Below, one piece after another: positions 25,283 to 34,432 of a stretch of 64,000 nucleotides of DNA. The stretch's first letter is position 1; each line of letters opens with the position of its first letter. The notes beneath the pieces are model-generated. The model was not told the DNA's origin and did no database searches. It saw only the letters and a list, made by a program, of their open reading frames with translations. The stretch is from Rhodococcus qingshengii JCM 15477 (GTDB lineage: Bacteria; Actinomycetota; Actinomycetes; Mycobacteriales; Mycobacteriaceae): NCBI RefSeq assembly GCF_023221595.1, contig NZ_CP096565.1, positions 1 through 64,000 on the forward strand, written 5' to 3'. A program made the translations under genes and the position numbers.

Positions 25283-26281
25283 GTGGTTGCCGACCGAAGA
25301 GTTGATTTCGGGTATGCACACTGCTGGATCATCTGTCCTTCCTGCACGGATAGAACTCGGCTGACCTTTGAGCAGTACGTCACCGGTGAGCGTGTACGTT
25401 GCGTTCGCTGCGGTGTCACGGTTACGACGGAGGACGAGCACGATCTGGCTGTGTCAGCGCCTGACGATGTCGCTCTCGATCCGAGCGCTCTGTCGGGTGT
25501 GGCCTGGTACCACACCTCCACGTACCGCGAGTGGCCTCCGATGAACGAAGAACCGACGGACTCGGCGATCCATCTTGGAACCTACGAGGCCGCTATCGAA
25601 AACATGTTGCGACGGATGCGTAACGAGTCAGATGCTGACTCCCAGTTCCACCTTCACAGAATCACGCTTTGTGTCGATGCCAAAGACGTCACAGATGTGC
25701 GTGGGGAGGCCAGCAACTGGTTCGGTCTCACCGCCCAGTCGGTTGTGCGAGCGGACGGGCATCGTGTGCTGCGGTATATCAACCGCCACGAGCACAAGGG
25801 GTCTATCTCGCTCGCTGTCGTCCCCTCGGTGATCGCGACAGTGCAGACGGTCACCATCCCACTTGCGATATGCAATCGTCCGTGTGCGGCCGCGGCACAA
25901 GCAGCAATCGCGTATGCGGCCGAATGCGCCGCGATCGAGGCCGCACGTCCGGACACGTCTGGAATCGGAAGGCTCGAACGGCAATTCCCCAAGACCGCCA
26001 AGGACCCGAAGGTGGCTGCTATCGCTCACGCCGCAAAGGCCTGCGACGATGCCTCATCGCAGGCCTTTGCGCAGTTTTCTAGAGCGCTAGAGGATTCCTA
26101 TCTTGCAGAAATAGCGGCGCCCGTACGAGCTATGTTCGTTGGTGCTCTTCAGTCCAAAAAGTTCGACAGCGCTACGGACTGGAACGAAACTTTCTGCCGT
26201 GTCGCTGAACTCCTCACTGCGCCCGATCGCGTCATCGCCACGGTCTCGACAGCGCAGACTCGAGTCCCAACCGGTGACTGA
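25283..26281 (+). CDS. Zinc-ribbon protein of unknown function beside Shedu
   Basis: 332 aa; GTG start with CCAAGGAG. An N-terminal zinc ribbon has CPSC (about 19-22) and CVRC (about 40-43). It is followed by VAWYHTSTYREWPP and IHLGTYEAAIENM; the H-T and G-x-x-x-A-A pattern recalls ADP-ribosyltransferase-fold proteins, though this is weak. The C-terminal half is helical and Ala-rich. Lying 33 nt after the Shedu gene on the same strand, it may be a partner or a separate toxin-like defence gene. Confidence 0.5.
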   Translation: MVADRRVDFGYAHCWIICPSCTDRTRLTFEQYVTGERVRCVRCGVTVTTEDEHDLAVSAPDDVALDPSALSGVAWYHTSTYREWPPMNEEPTDSAIHLGTYEAAIENMLRRMRNESDADSQFHLHRITLCVDAKDVTDVRGEASNWFGLTAQSVVRADGHRVLRYINRHEHKGSISLAVVPSVIATVQTVTIPLAICNRPCAAAAQAAIAYAAECAAIEAARPDTSGIGRLERQFPKTAKDPKVAAIAHAAKACDDASSQAFAQFSRALEDSYLAEIAAPVRAMFVGALQSKKFDSATDWNETFCRVAELLTAPDRVIATVSTAQTRVPTGD

Positions 26282-26355
26282 CGGATACCTGAACGCGTCC
26301 CAAAACTGCCCAAGCAATCGCCTCAGCAGGCTGGCTGTGCATTTTGCTGGCCAGG

Positions 26356-26931
26356 TCAATTGAAGCGAGCGACGATTCGGCCCAGTATTTCGTCGACGCC
26401 TCTTCGGTAGACCTCTCGGGGGCTCGTCGGGTCGAGGTAGATTTCGCCGGTGTTGATCTCGGCCTCGGCCGCGATTATGGCGCGGTCCGGACGCTGCCCG
26501 GTATACCAATTCCAGCCGGAGCCGGGGCAGATCGAAGAGCGGCCGAGGAGCCAATCGCATGCAGCGTTCTGACCCCCGGCGTATTCGCCGGCACCGAGTT
26601 CGCGCGCCCTCATCTGCAAGGTGGCGACCTGTGATTCGCTCGGGAGCGGGCCGGGCGGTGGCAAGATTTCGAGAGCCTTGCAGATGCTTAGTGGATCCGC
26701 GCGGGTTGCTCGGGCGGCTGCTGCCACAACGGAACTGGTGTGGGAGAAGGGAAGCCCGAAATACTGTGGGACTACGTCATCGGGAGCCCCGTTCGGCAAC
26801 AGCGACAGGAAGTAGTTTCCGAGTTCCCATCCCCACGTGCTTTGATCGTCCCATCCTGCCAGCCACACCCCTTCGCTGAACTCCGTCCCCGGTTGGTGCA
26901 TCCACCACGTCGATGCGTCCATATCTGTCAC
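26356..26931 (-). CDS. Hypothetical protein downstream of the SEFIR-STAND gene
   Basis: 191 aa; GTG at 26931 with AGGGGGA upstream (ATG at 26922 is the alternative). Trp-rich soluble protein with one Cys pair (NAACDWLLGRSSIC). No domain recognised. It may be the distal gene of a two-gene defence operon with the 974-aa gene (gap 172 nt), or an independent cargo gene. It converges with the zinc-ribbon gene. Confidence 0.5.
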   Translation of the reverse strand: MTDMDASTWWMHQPGTEFSEGVWLAGWDDQSTWGWELGNYFLSLLPNGAPDDVVPQYFGLPFSHTSSVVAAAARATRADPLSICKALEILPPPGPLPSESQVATLQMRARELGAGEYAGGQNAACDWLLGRSSICPGSGWNWYTGQRPDRAIIAAEAEINTGEIYLDPTSPREVYRRGVDEILGRIVARFN

Positions 26932-27103
26932 AGCTATCCCCCTGATTCACATTTCGCGGTTCTTGATGGTGCCTCGGTGGTGCCTCCGTGCCTCCGTTCT
27001 TTCAAACGCTGGGGGTTGAGAACTCACCGATCCCGGTGATCCAAAATCTTCGGCAAAGTTCGTTTCGACTTCTTCTTTCGTCTACGCGCACTCGGCCGAG
27101 TTA

Positions 27104-30028
27104 TCACAACAGCGGTCGTTGCCCGGACACCCAGTTGAGTTTTTCGAGATCTCCCCAGAGCAAGCCGGATGCAAGGCCCGTCGCCGGCGTCGATTCGGTC
27201 GGAGAAACCCGCTGACTAACCGTGCTGAAAGATGGTGCGAACTCCGCAAACTCAGGGCTTTGGGCCATATATGCCTGAAACTGGGCGTACTGCACATCTC
27301 TGTCGTCGGACATCTCTGCGGATCTTTTCTCGTCGTTGAGCGTGAGATTGACCGTGTTGGATAGGGCGGTGGCCTCGTCGAATGGGCTTGATGCCCGCGC
27401 GCGAAGTGTCCATCCCAGGCCTGCTTCCGGGGGGCCGAAGCTAAAGGCCCCCTGATCCTCTCCCGGGGTGAAATTGACGTCTCCGAAGAACTCGACGGGG
27501 AAGAGCCCCTGGGTTCCAAGTGTGCCTGTGAAGTTGGGAACGAGTCGTTCCACCAACTCGTGGTAGCACTGAAGCGCTGCTGTGGCGATCGCACAAACCC
27601 GTTCGTGCATGCGGCGAGCAGTGAAATTCCCCCAAGGATCTTCCTGGGACGGTGAAATGTCGGGACCGGGGTACAACTGGGGCGTGATCATCGTAGAGCC
27701 CCAGGTACCGATGGTCTCAGGGCTTCCGGAGGTCAGCTCGTCCCGAACGATTCCTGGTTCCGTTGCCGTGCCCAAAATCAAGTTTTTGAAGGAACTCGAG
27801 ATGTCGTCGCGCAAGTAGGACTGTGTCAGTGCCCAAACCCAGTTGACGCCCGTGGGCAGGGCATGCTGCCTCATTACCATCACGCGATATTCGAAGTCGT
27901 GCCCTGCTTTGATGATCTCGGGCAAGCTGCCCGTTTCCCCGTCGCGAGGTGCGATCCATGAGACAGCGATCTTGGACCGCCCAATGCGGACCGACAGTGC
28001 GATGTCATCCAACCCTGATGCGACTCCCGCGAAAGACGAGAAGAAGGCCTGTCCGAGCGGACCGAGTCCGGCAAGCCACGCTGCTTGGGCGTAGCGGATG
28101 CGATGTCCTGCGCTTTCCCAGTCGGACTCTTCGAGTTCCGAAATATGCCGTGTCAGCCCGCCTCTCTCGGTCTCCTTGATGATCCAGGCAGCTGCACCTG
28201 GATTCCAACGAGCGATATCAGCCATGACCAGATCGACTTTGGTGGGTTCCCCAGCAGCGAGCAGGATCGAGAAGACGTACTTCCACCTGTCGAAGGAGCG
28301 CATTGAAGACAGCAGAGGTACTACGTCGACCTTTCCGTCGAGTATCGCTTGCGCAGCGAACCACTGCTCGAACGTGGCCAGGGAAAAGGCGCATGTCTTT
28401 CCTGCGCCGGTGACCAGCGGAGATTTTCGGATCTTGGAGGCGATCTCGAGTGAGGCAAATCTGGTGGGGTCTACGGCTTTCCCGGTGCTGACGGTTTCGA
28501 TTGCAAGTTCCATCAGATAGGGAATCAGTTCCATCCCTTCCGACTCCACGATTTGTTCGACGACACGGTCGATGAGTTCGGAAGTGCCTGTCACTCCGTC
28601 GTTCGCGGTCGCGTGCGACGCCGTCAGCACCGCGAATAGGGGTCGTCTGACTGACTTTGTCAGTTGGGCACCAAGCGGAGGGATCGGGCGACCGGCGACA
28701 GCGCTCATCAGCTCTGCCGCCTGCGCGTCGGTCATGTCGCTCATTGCGACCTGTACCGACTCGTCGCGTAGATCGGGATTTCGAGTCGTCAGCACAACCC
28801 GGGATTTGGTCCAACGTGCAACGAATTCCGATGCCTCTTGCACTTTTGTGGCAGCCAAGTCCGTACGTTCGTCGAGCCCGTCAATCACTATGTCGACACC
28901 GCACCGCAGTACCGTGGCTGAACCGATGTCGCGGCTCACTCGGACATCGACTGTCTCGTCCAACTCCTTAGCCGAGATGAAGAGCGGCACCGGCGCGGAG
29001 TCGTCATTTTGAGCCCGTCTGATGCTTGCTCTCAACCACTCCTCGGCTATCTCCGACTTTCCAGAACCTAATGGCCCGGTCAAAACGCGTATCTCGCCCG
29101 GTCCGATTTCATCAATCCGAGAAGGAACAGCCACTGCATTTAGAAGTGAACGCTCAACTTGCTGTTCGTCCAGGCCTGCGCCGAACCGCAGTCGGCGTCG
29201 ACGACTGGTTGATGCGCTCATGGATCCGGCTAAATAGCTTGTCCGGCCGATTAGTTCGTAGGTCGACTGAGACATCGTCGGCTGATGAACGTGGTTGTTT
29301 CCGATCATCACGGTGTTACCGCTTCCGGACACATTCACTGGGCCGCTTGTTGGTGCTGTTGCTGAGGGTTCCTCGGCCAACCCCGGGACCGGCCTCGTCG
29401 CCGTGGAGAGCGCCGGCGCTTGAATGGGAGGTAGGACCGGTACCGGTCCGGCCGTCGGTTTCGTGTACCGAGGCTGACCCGTAAAAAGTCGTACGAGTTC
29501 GCCGATCCCACTGTCCGTCAGTTGCTTGACATTTTTTCGTGATACTCCACGTAGTTCATCGGGGAGAGCACTGTCACCCACTCCCGATAGGCCATCAATC
29601 GGCGGTAGCGCAACAAGCACTACCTTGCGCTGAAACTCCTGCTGGTTCCGTTGAAATATCCCCCGCAAAGTATTGGCTTCCCCGGCTGCACCAGCGCCGA
29701 CTGTGGGATCGTTCGTCCCTTCCCAACGTTCCTTCCATGCATTGCTGAGTAGAACGACCACGAAATCTGCATCTTCGATCTGCTGCGGTCCCCACCGAGT
29801 CCAGACCGGTACTGGACTATCGAGATACCACAGGTCAATTTCGGTGTTCGGAAACCCGTTGCGGATCAAAAGCTCAGCGAAGGCGTGTGCCTGGCCTGTC
29901 CACTGTTGCTCTTGCTCGTCGTTCCAATCGACGTTGCGGTGGGCCCAGCTGATGAAGACCTTGCGATCCGAGGTCGAAACCACTGCGGACTCATCGAGCC
30001 CCGAGCCTTCATTGGGCGTGTTCAGCAC
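27104..30028 (-). CDS. SEFIR-STAND (NACHT-like) defence protein
   Basis: 974 aa. Residues about 22-150 form a SEFIR/TIR-like domain: KVFISWAHRN at the first strand, WTGQAHAFAELLIRNGF, then DADFVVVLLSNAWKERW. A Pro/Ala-rich linker contains the block SGSGNTVMIGNN (about 234-245), common before NTPase modules in bacterial STAND proteins. Residues about 300-520 are the NTPase: Walker A GPLGSGKS (318-325), Walker B VIDGLDE (about 381-387), sensor VVLTTRNPDL. The C-terminal 450 residues are the presumed sensor, without recognised repeats. Bacterial SEFIR proteins give antiphage abortive defence, probably by NAD loss, and STAND proteins recognise phage proteins (family knowledge). The fusion suggests an NLR-like system. 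The GTG start lacks a clear RBS. Confidence 0.8.
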   Translation of the reverse strand: MLNTPNEGSGLDESAVVSTSDRKVFISWAHRNVDWNDEQEQQWTGQAHAFAELLIRNGFPNTEIDLWYLDSPVPVWTRWGPQQIEDADFVVVLLSNAWKERWEGTNDPTVGAGAAGEANTLRGIFQRNQQEFQRKVVLVALPPIDGLSGVGDSALPDELRGVSRKNVKQLTDSGIGELVRLFTGQPRYTKPTAGPVPVLPPIQAPALSTATRPVPGLAEEPSATAPTSGPVNVSGSGNTVMIGNNHVHQPTMSQSTYELIGRTSYLAGSMSASTSRRRRLRFGAGLDEQQVERSLLNAVAVPSRIDEIGPGEIRVLTGPLGSGKSEIAEEWLRASIRRAQNDDSAPVPLFISAKELDETVDVRVSRDIGSATVLRCGVDIVIDGLDERTDLAATKVQEASEFVARWTKSRVVLTTRNPDLRDESVQVAMSDMTDAQAAELMSAVAGRPIPPLGAQLTKSVRRPLFAVLTASHATANDGVTGTSELIDRVVEQIVESEGMELIPYLMELAIETVSTGKAVDPTRFASLEIASKIRKSPLVTGAGKTCAFSLATFEQWFAAQAILDGKVDVVPLLSSMRSFDRWKYVFSILLAAGEPTKVDLVMADIARWNPGAAAWIIKETERGGLTRHISELEESDWESAGHRIRYAQAAWLAGLGPLGQAFFSSFAGVASGLDDIALSVRIGRSKIAVSWIAPRDGETGSLPEIIKAGHDFEYRVMVMRQHALPTGVNWVWALTQSYLRDDISSSFKNLILGTATEPGIVRDELTSGSPETIGTWGSTMITPQLYPGPDISPSQEDPWGNFTARRMHERVCAIATAALQCYHELVERLVPNFTGTLGTQGLFPVEFFGDVNFTPGEDQGAFSFGPPEAGLGWTLRARASSPFDEATALSNTVNLTLNDEKRSAEMSDDRDVQYAQFQAYMAQSPEFAEFAPSFSTVSQRVSPTESTPATGLASGLLWGDLEKLNWVSGQRPLL

Positions 30029-30096
30029 CGACCGATCATACTGTTTCGCCCGCCGATCGCCGTGCCAAAGATGATTCCGGGGCTACTGCTGGAGCA

Positions 30097-31857
30097 TCAG
30101 CGCTGGGGGCCGTGATCCCGGTTTCTTCCCGCTCGGGTCTGTTCTCGTTGGGGATCGAGTTTCGAGGGGATTGGAGACGGGCCGCGCTTTGCTGCTTCGC
30201 GGGCGGAAACCGGGAAGTCACCGGCGGCAAGCGTTGCGGCATCGCTCCCTGCCTGATCCGTCGACGGAATTGGTTCCACCGTTGTCTGCTCTTCCGAAAA
30301 CGACCGTTCGAGCACTGCGACGCTGCCCTCGGATTCGACACGCTCGACCTCGGCGCGAGGTTGAGGCATCTGACGATGAATCACTGCGAGTTCCACTCGC
30401 GCAGTCATCTCGAGGTCACGCGCCCGGCTCAGGTCGCCGGCTGCACGATGTGCGGCAGCGATCGCTTCCACTGCCTTGATCAGTTGGCGCATCAACAGCG
30501 CGTACGACGCGGTCTTGCCGAGCTGCGGGCTTGTTTGCATCAAGATCAGGGCCGCACCGCCGGCGGAGACGACGCCTGCCCTCTTCGGTGCGTGCTGATG
30601 TGCGGGGATCTGTGAGGATCGGGCTAGTTGTTTCGCAGCGTGGGCAAGGGGTCCTGGTGTGGCTTCGGTGCGGACTGACCATGCGTCAAAAACGCCTGCC
30701 GTGCGTCCCGCCGCGCGTGCCCATTGCGCTCGGTCGGTCACGGGAATCGAAGCTAGGTATTTGTTCCAGGCCGCGATGTCCCGACCGGCTCGTTCGAGCA
30801 GTTTCGGGTCGAGCATTTTCGCTTCACGTCCGGGTCGCGCGGCGGGACGCTCGCGCCGAGCGCTACGCCATTCGTCGACGGCCTCCGATGACGCCGTAGG
30901 GGTGTCTTCCCATTCCTTCCGGAGACGGGGGAGGGTCAAGTCTTTTGCTAGATGACCGCCTCCGTAGAAGATCGGCTTTCCATCGGCTCCGATTGCATCG
31001 CGATCGGGTCTGACGGCGACCTTGTAGCCGACCACGACGTCATCGCGGCCGGAGGCGAAGCGGGGCCGGACGATCAGCCCTTGCCCGCGAAGTCGGCGCA
31101 CGAATTCCGCCTCGGACTTCGACGATGTCGCGCAAGCACGCACGCGCCGTGCGAGGAGATCGCGGTCGAGTTCGGTCTTCCCGTTGCGTACTGCGCGCGC
31201 ATTTTCGGCTCGGTGGTATCCGCGTTCGCCGGTCTTGCTCTGGCGGGACTCGATGACAGCGAGGCCGTGTTCGCGTTCGATGCGAGCAGCCGCGACGCTG
31301 GCTCGTTTCCAGTCGCGGTAGAGGTTGACTTTGGTGCCGTCTTCGCGCACGGCGGATGCGGCGATGTGGATGTGGTCGTTGCCTTTCGCGGACACTCCGT
31401 GACGGACGGCGACCCATCTGGCGGGGCTGCGGCCGGAGGTGTCGGTGAAACCCATTTCGTCCATGAACTCGGTGGCGATCTTGTTCCACTGCTCGTCTGT
31501 CAGCTCGCCTTCGTCGGCTTTGAGCGAGAGCGAGCAATGCCAGACATTTCCGTCGCGGTAGAGGTCGATCGGATCGCGGACCTTCTTGCCGTGACTGTCG
31601 CGAACGTCTTGGCCGGATTCATCACGAAGGTAGTTCGGGATCTGGATTTCGGTGCCGAACACTTTGCGGGGCTGGTCGATCTGCTTGCCGATCGCGAGAG
31701 CGTCGACGCCGCTGAGTTCATTGTCGTCGTACCACGCCATGATCGCGTAGTCGCCGGCCACCAGATGGGGGTCGCTGTGCTCGTTGCTCTTGCCCGGACC
31801 GGCGAGGTACGACATCAGTCCGGTGACTTTGGCGCCGCGGGAAATCTTGACGATCAC
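30097..31857 (-). CDS. MOBP-type relaxase
   Basis: 586 aa; GTG start overlapping the MobC-like gene by 4 nt. N-terminal relaxase domain: SRGAKVTGLMSYLAGPG, whose Tyr17 is the likely nicking tyrosine, then NEHSDPHLVAGD. The metal-binding triad lies in RHGVSAKGNDHIHIAA (His153, His162, His164). The C-terminal 300 residues are Ala/Arg rich and helical. VirD2/MobP-type relaxases nick oriT and pilot the single strand through the T4CP. The candidate oriT lies just upstream of mobC, as expected. Confidence 0.88.
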   Translation of the reverse strand: MIVKISRGAKVTGLMSYLAGPGKSNEHSDPHLVAGDYAIMAWYDDNELSGVDALAIGKQIDQPRKVFGTEIQIPNYLRDESGQDVRDSHGKKVRDPIDLYRDGNVWHCSLSLKADEGELTDEQWNKIATEFMDEMGFTDTSGRSPARWVAVRHGVSAKGNDHIHIAASAVREDGTKVNLYRDWKRASVAAARIEREHGLAVIESRQSKTGERGYHRAENARAVRNGKTELDRDLLARRVRACATSSKSEAEFVRRLRGQGLIVRPRFASGRDDVVVGYKVAVRPDRDAIGADGKPIFYGGGHLAKDLTLPRLRKEWEDTPTASSEAVDEWRSARRERPAARPGREAKMLDPKLLERAGRDIAAWNKYLASIPVTDRAQWARAAGRTAGVFDAWSVRTEATPGPLAHAAKQLARSSQIPAHQHAPKRAGVVSAGGAALILMQTSPQLGKTASYALLMRQLIKAVEAIAAAHRAAGDLSRARDLEMTARVELAVIHRQMPQPRAEVERVESEGSVAVLERSFSEEQTTVEPIPSTDQAGSDAATLAAGDFPVSAREAAKRGPSPIPSKLDPQREQTRAGRNRDHGPQR

Positions 31858-32252
31858 GGCGCGGACATCTCGTCGAGGGTGCCGTGAATCCGGTCCGCCA
31901 AACGCCGCACGCTGACCAGTGCGCCGTTCAGTTCGGCGGGGATGTCTCCGGTTGCGTTGGTGGCTTTCGCCATCTGGTTGATGTTGATAGAAATTGCCGA
32001 CAACAACCGGAACGCGGAGAACAACTCCGCAGCAAGATCGCGACGATCAGTAGCAGTTTCACCGGAGTCGGACAGGGCGGACTCGACCATCAGCCGCGCC
32101 ACGGTGATGCGCGCTTCCTGCGCACGGCGCAGCAACTCGGACTCCTCCTCTGGAGTCACCTTCACCACGTGCCGGCCAGCTCGACCGCCCGGCACATTCT
32201 CCCGGCGTTCACGACGGAACCGGCGGGGTCGACTGACCTCGTCTTCACTCAT
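31854..32252 (-). CDS. mobC-like: MobC-like relaxosome protein
   Basis: 132 aa from the ATG at 32252 (GGGAGG upstream); the longer frame from 32351 crosses the oriT side. A basic N-terminus (RPRRFRRERRENVPGGRAGRH) precedes VKVTPEEESELLRRAQEARI, a ribbon-helix-helix-like block, then NINQMAKATNATGDIPAEL, the usual MobC core where a helix follows NQ-x-AK. Binds oriT and helps the relaxase open the nick region. Confidence 0.8.
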   Translation of the reverse strand: MSEDEVSRPRRFRRERRENVPGGRAGRHVVKVTPEEESELLRRAQEARITVARLMVESALSDSGETATDRRDLAAELFSAFRLLSAISININQMAKATNATGDIPAELNGALVSVRRLADRIHGTLDEMSAP

Positions 32253-32349
32253 GTCCGTCGTGCCTCCCTTCGGCCCAGCGCAGCGCCCCCACCACGTGGG
32301 GCTACACGCCAGTGTCTCAGGTCCAGAGCGCAGCGGCAAGACCTGACCC

Positions 32350-32390
32350 AACTTAGGGCACCTAAGTTACTATCTTGCTCTGCCGGGGCA
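32350..32390 (+). other. oriT: Candidate oriT core: inverted repeat plus RP4-like nick site
   Basis: Perfect inverted repeat AACTTAGG (32350-32357), GCA, CCTAAGTT (32361-32368), followed after two bases by TATCTTG-C (32371-32378). The nick consensus of the RP4/MOBP group is YATCCTG|Y, so this site differs at one base and would be cut after 32377. As in RP4, the inverted repeat is on the 5' side of the nick. The plus strand would therefore be transferred, with the DNA above 32378 entering first. The site lies 98 nt upstream of mobC. No experiment or alignment supports it yet. Confidence 0.6.
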
Positions 32391-32840
32391 CAGATTTCGG
32401 GGTCACTTCCGCTCTGAGTCTCGTCCCCGAAATCTAAAAAGCGCCAGGACGAGCCCGCGAGTTCCTCCGGTCTTGAGTTCGTCCCCATTTGGGGGCTGGT
32501 CCCGATTGTGGGTGCCTGAGACGCAGCGGAGCGGAGAGGGAAATCTCGGGCATCCATATGAGGATCGGAGCAGTCCCGATCTGTGGTCGAATCTCGGAGA
32601 AAAGAAGATGCGCCGCGCGGAGCGCGTCGATACGCAGTTCGGGTGGTTGATGTTGCCCACAGGCGGGCACCGGGGTTCTCGGCATTGGGCACACACCAGA
32701 TTCCTCCGCTCCGCGTCTGGTGTGCACACAACGCCGCCCCGGACACCCACCCGGGGACAACGGGACGAGTCTCCGCGAGTTGCGCTTAGCGCACGTTCAG
32801 TGGTGCACGGACGGGCGAGATTTCTCCTACGATGTAGCGC
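32391..32840. other. Non-coding oriT-flanking region with several inverted repeats
   Basis: No convincing gene. Contains short hairpins: CACACCAGA (32692-32700) with TCTGGTGTG (32716-32724); CCCCATTTGGGG near 32484; TGCGCTTAGCGCA near 32783. The motif GCAGCGGAGCGGAG near 32523 resembles a block (GCAGCGGAGC, GAAGCGGAGT) in the three 285-bp repeats further right. Likely relaxosome-binding or lagging-strand start signals. Confidence 0.45.
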
Positions 32841-33194
32841 ATGAACACGACACCGAACACACCAGATTTCGACGCACTCGACGCAGCTATCAAGGCGGAA
32901 GCCGAAGAGAAGATGAAGATCATCCGTGTGGTGGCGACTGCACACAAGGAGCTGCTCGACACGCGTGAGGAGTTCGCCCGCAAGGATGCCGCCAACGTCG
33001 GCAACCTCGATGCCGCGATCAGTGAAGCGCTCCGTGTCGGATTCACCGAAGCGTCGATCAAACAGTGGCGTGTGCCGGCTGCGCGGAAGTCAGCAGCCAA
33101 GCGGACAGCGACGAAGAAGCCGGTGGCGAAGAAGATCGAAACTTCACCGGCCGCCTCGCCGGCCACTGAATCCGGTGAGCAGAAGAGCGCTTAG
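32841..33194 (+). CDS. Small basic-tailed protein, hypothetical
   Basis: 117 aa. Helical N-terminal 80 residues with WRVPA at the end, then a Lys/Ala tail (KRTATKKPVAKK) like nucleoid or histone-like tails. First gene on the far side of the candidate oriT. No clear RBS (CTACGATGTAGCGC before ATG). May bind DNA; function unknown. Confidence 0.55.
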   Translation: MNTTPNTPDFDALDAAIKAEAEEKMKIIRVVATAHKELLDTREEFARKDAANVGNLDAAISEALRVGFTEASIKQWRVPAARKSAAKRTATKKPVAKKIETSPAASPATESGEQKSA

Positions 33195-33205
33195 GACAGC
33201 GCACG

Positions 33206-34060
33206 GTGACCACACCGGCTGTTCGCTCGGGGACGACGCCGCTCACTGTTGTTCGCTCGCGCTACGAACTGATGAGGGACGCGTGGTACCGGTTGATTCC
33301 GGCGCGTACGCAGATTCGGTTCTTGTCCACGGTGCTACTGGGTTACGCGATTCACAACGCTGCGTATGCCGTGGACGACCCCACTCGCGAGAACCTCAAA
33401 GACGCGTTTCTCTCGTGGCTGTTTTGGTTGGTGTTTGCTCTTGTCCCGCCGATCGCAAAAGCAAAAGCCGGCGGCCGTTGGCCGCGCATCCGATCGTTGA
33501 CCCGTTCGCTGCGCGTCACCTGGGTGCGGTCGATCCGGTGGTTGGGCTTTGTCATGCCGCGACCGAACTCGCAGATGTCTGCGTGGAGAAGGATCGGGTT
33601 GTGGGTTCTCCTGATTCCGGTTCTCGTCGCGATCGGAAACTATCTCCTCTTCGCATATGGCGTGAATCTGGATACGTGGTTTCCGGTCACCGATCCGGAC
33701 ACCATCGCCGCGAACGAGGCTCGGAAGGAATTTCTGATCCGGGGTGGAATCTTCACCGCAGTGACCGGGGCTTTCCTCCACGCAGCACTACCGGAGGAGA
33801 TTCTGCACCGGTCCGGCGTTCTCGCCATCCAGCGTTGGAAACCGTCGAATCGTGTTCTGATTCTGTCGGTTGCCTCGGTCATGCTCGTGCTCTTCGCTTT
33901 CGCTCACCTGAAGTTCGGTTTTGGCAATGTGGTGTCGGCGTTCATCGGCGGCGCACTGTTCACTGTCCTCGCCCTGTACACCCGTTCACTGTGGCCGGCG
34001 ATCGCTGCCCACGGATTCGCCAACCTGATCATCGAAGTGCAGTGGGTGCTGAACTCGTGA
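33206..34060 (+). CDS. CPBP-family intramembrane metalloprotease
   Basis: 284 aa; GTG start. About six to seven membrane helices. Motif 1 is EEILHR (EExxxR), motif 2 FAFAHLKFG (FxxxH), motif 3 AHGFANLI, as in CPBP/Abi proteases. On plasmids these are often bacteriocin-immunity or prenyl-protease-like proteins. An entry-exclusion or self-protection role is possible but only inferred. Confidence 0.8.
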   Translation: MTTPAVRSGTTPLTVVRSRYELMRDAWYRLIPARTQIRFLSTVLLGYAIHNAAYAVDDPTRENLKDAFLSWLFWLVFALVPPIAKAKAGGRWPRIRSLTRSLRVTWVRSIRWLGFVMPRPNSQMSAWRRIGLWVLLIPVLVAIGNYLLFAYGVNLDTWFPVTDPDTIAANEARKEFLIRGGIFTAVTGAFLHAALPEEILHRSGVLAIQRWKPSNRVLILSVASVMLVLFAFAHLKFGFGNVVSAFIGGALFTVLALYTRSLWPAIAAHGFANLIIEVQWVLNS

Positions 34061-34100
34061 CTTCTCCACTAGCTCCACGCACACAACGAAAGGCCCAGCC

Positions 34101-34295
34101 GTGAATGACAAGAACATCCCTGTGGAACGCTCCGCAGTCGAGGCCGCGATGTACCAATCGACGAAGCATCTGAACGTGATCACCGATGCGGATCTTGCCG
34201 CTGTTGTCGAAGGACTGACTGGCGAACCCGTTGCGCGTGCTCAGATCGATTTCGCGTTTCCCGCGCCGGGAACCACGGATCACTTGTTCGATTGA
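34101..34295 (+). CDS. Small hypothetical protein
   Basis: 64 aa; GTG start with CGAAAGG upstream and 40 nt after the CPBP gene, so probably co-transcribed. The block MYQSTKHLNVITDADLAAVVEGL has a helical pattern. No family recognised. A bidirectional terminator follows. Confidence 0.5.
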   Translation: MNDKNIPVERSAVEAAMYQSTKHLNVITDADLAAVVEGLTGEPVARAQIDFAFPAPGTTDHLFD

Positions 34296-34390
34296 TCTTC
34301 GGTGCGCCGCATTGCACTGGTGGCGCTCTGGGGAGCTGGCGCAGCGGTTGTTAGGGCTCGATGCCCGAACAACTGCCACCGCATACGGGA

Positions 34391-34423
34391 GCGGCCCCGA
34401 CTTCTTCGCGAAGTCGGGGCCGC
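34391..34423. terminator. Bidirectional terminator
   Basis: Perfect 14-bp stem GCGGCCCCGACTTC (34391-34404), loop TTCGC, GAAGTCGGGGCCGC (34410-34423), then TGCCGATTTT. It separates converging genes: the plus-strand CPBP operon and the minus-strand DUF4192 gene. Confidence 0.8.
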
Positions 34424-34432
34424 TGCCGATTT

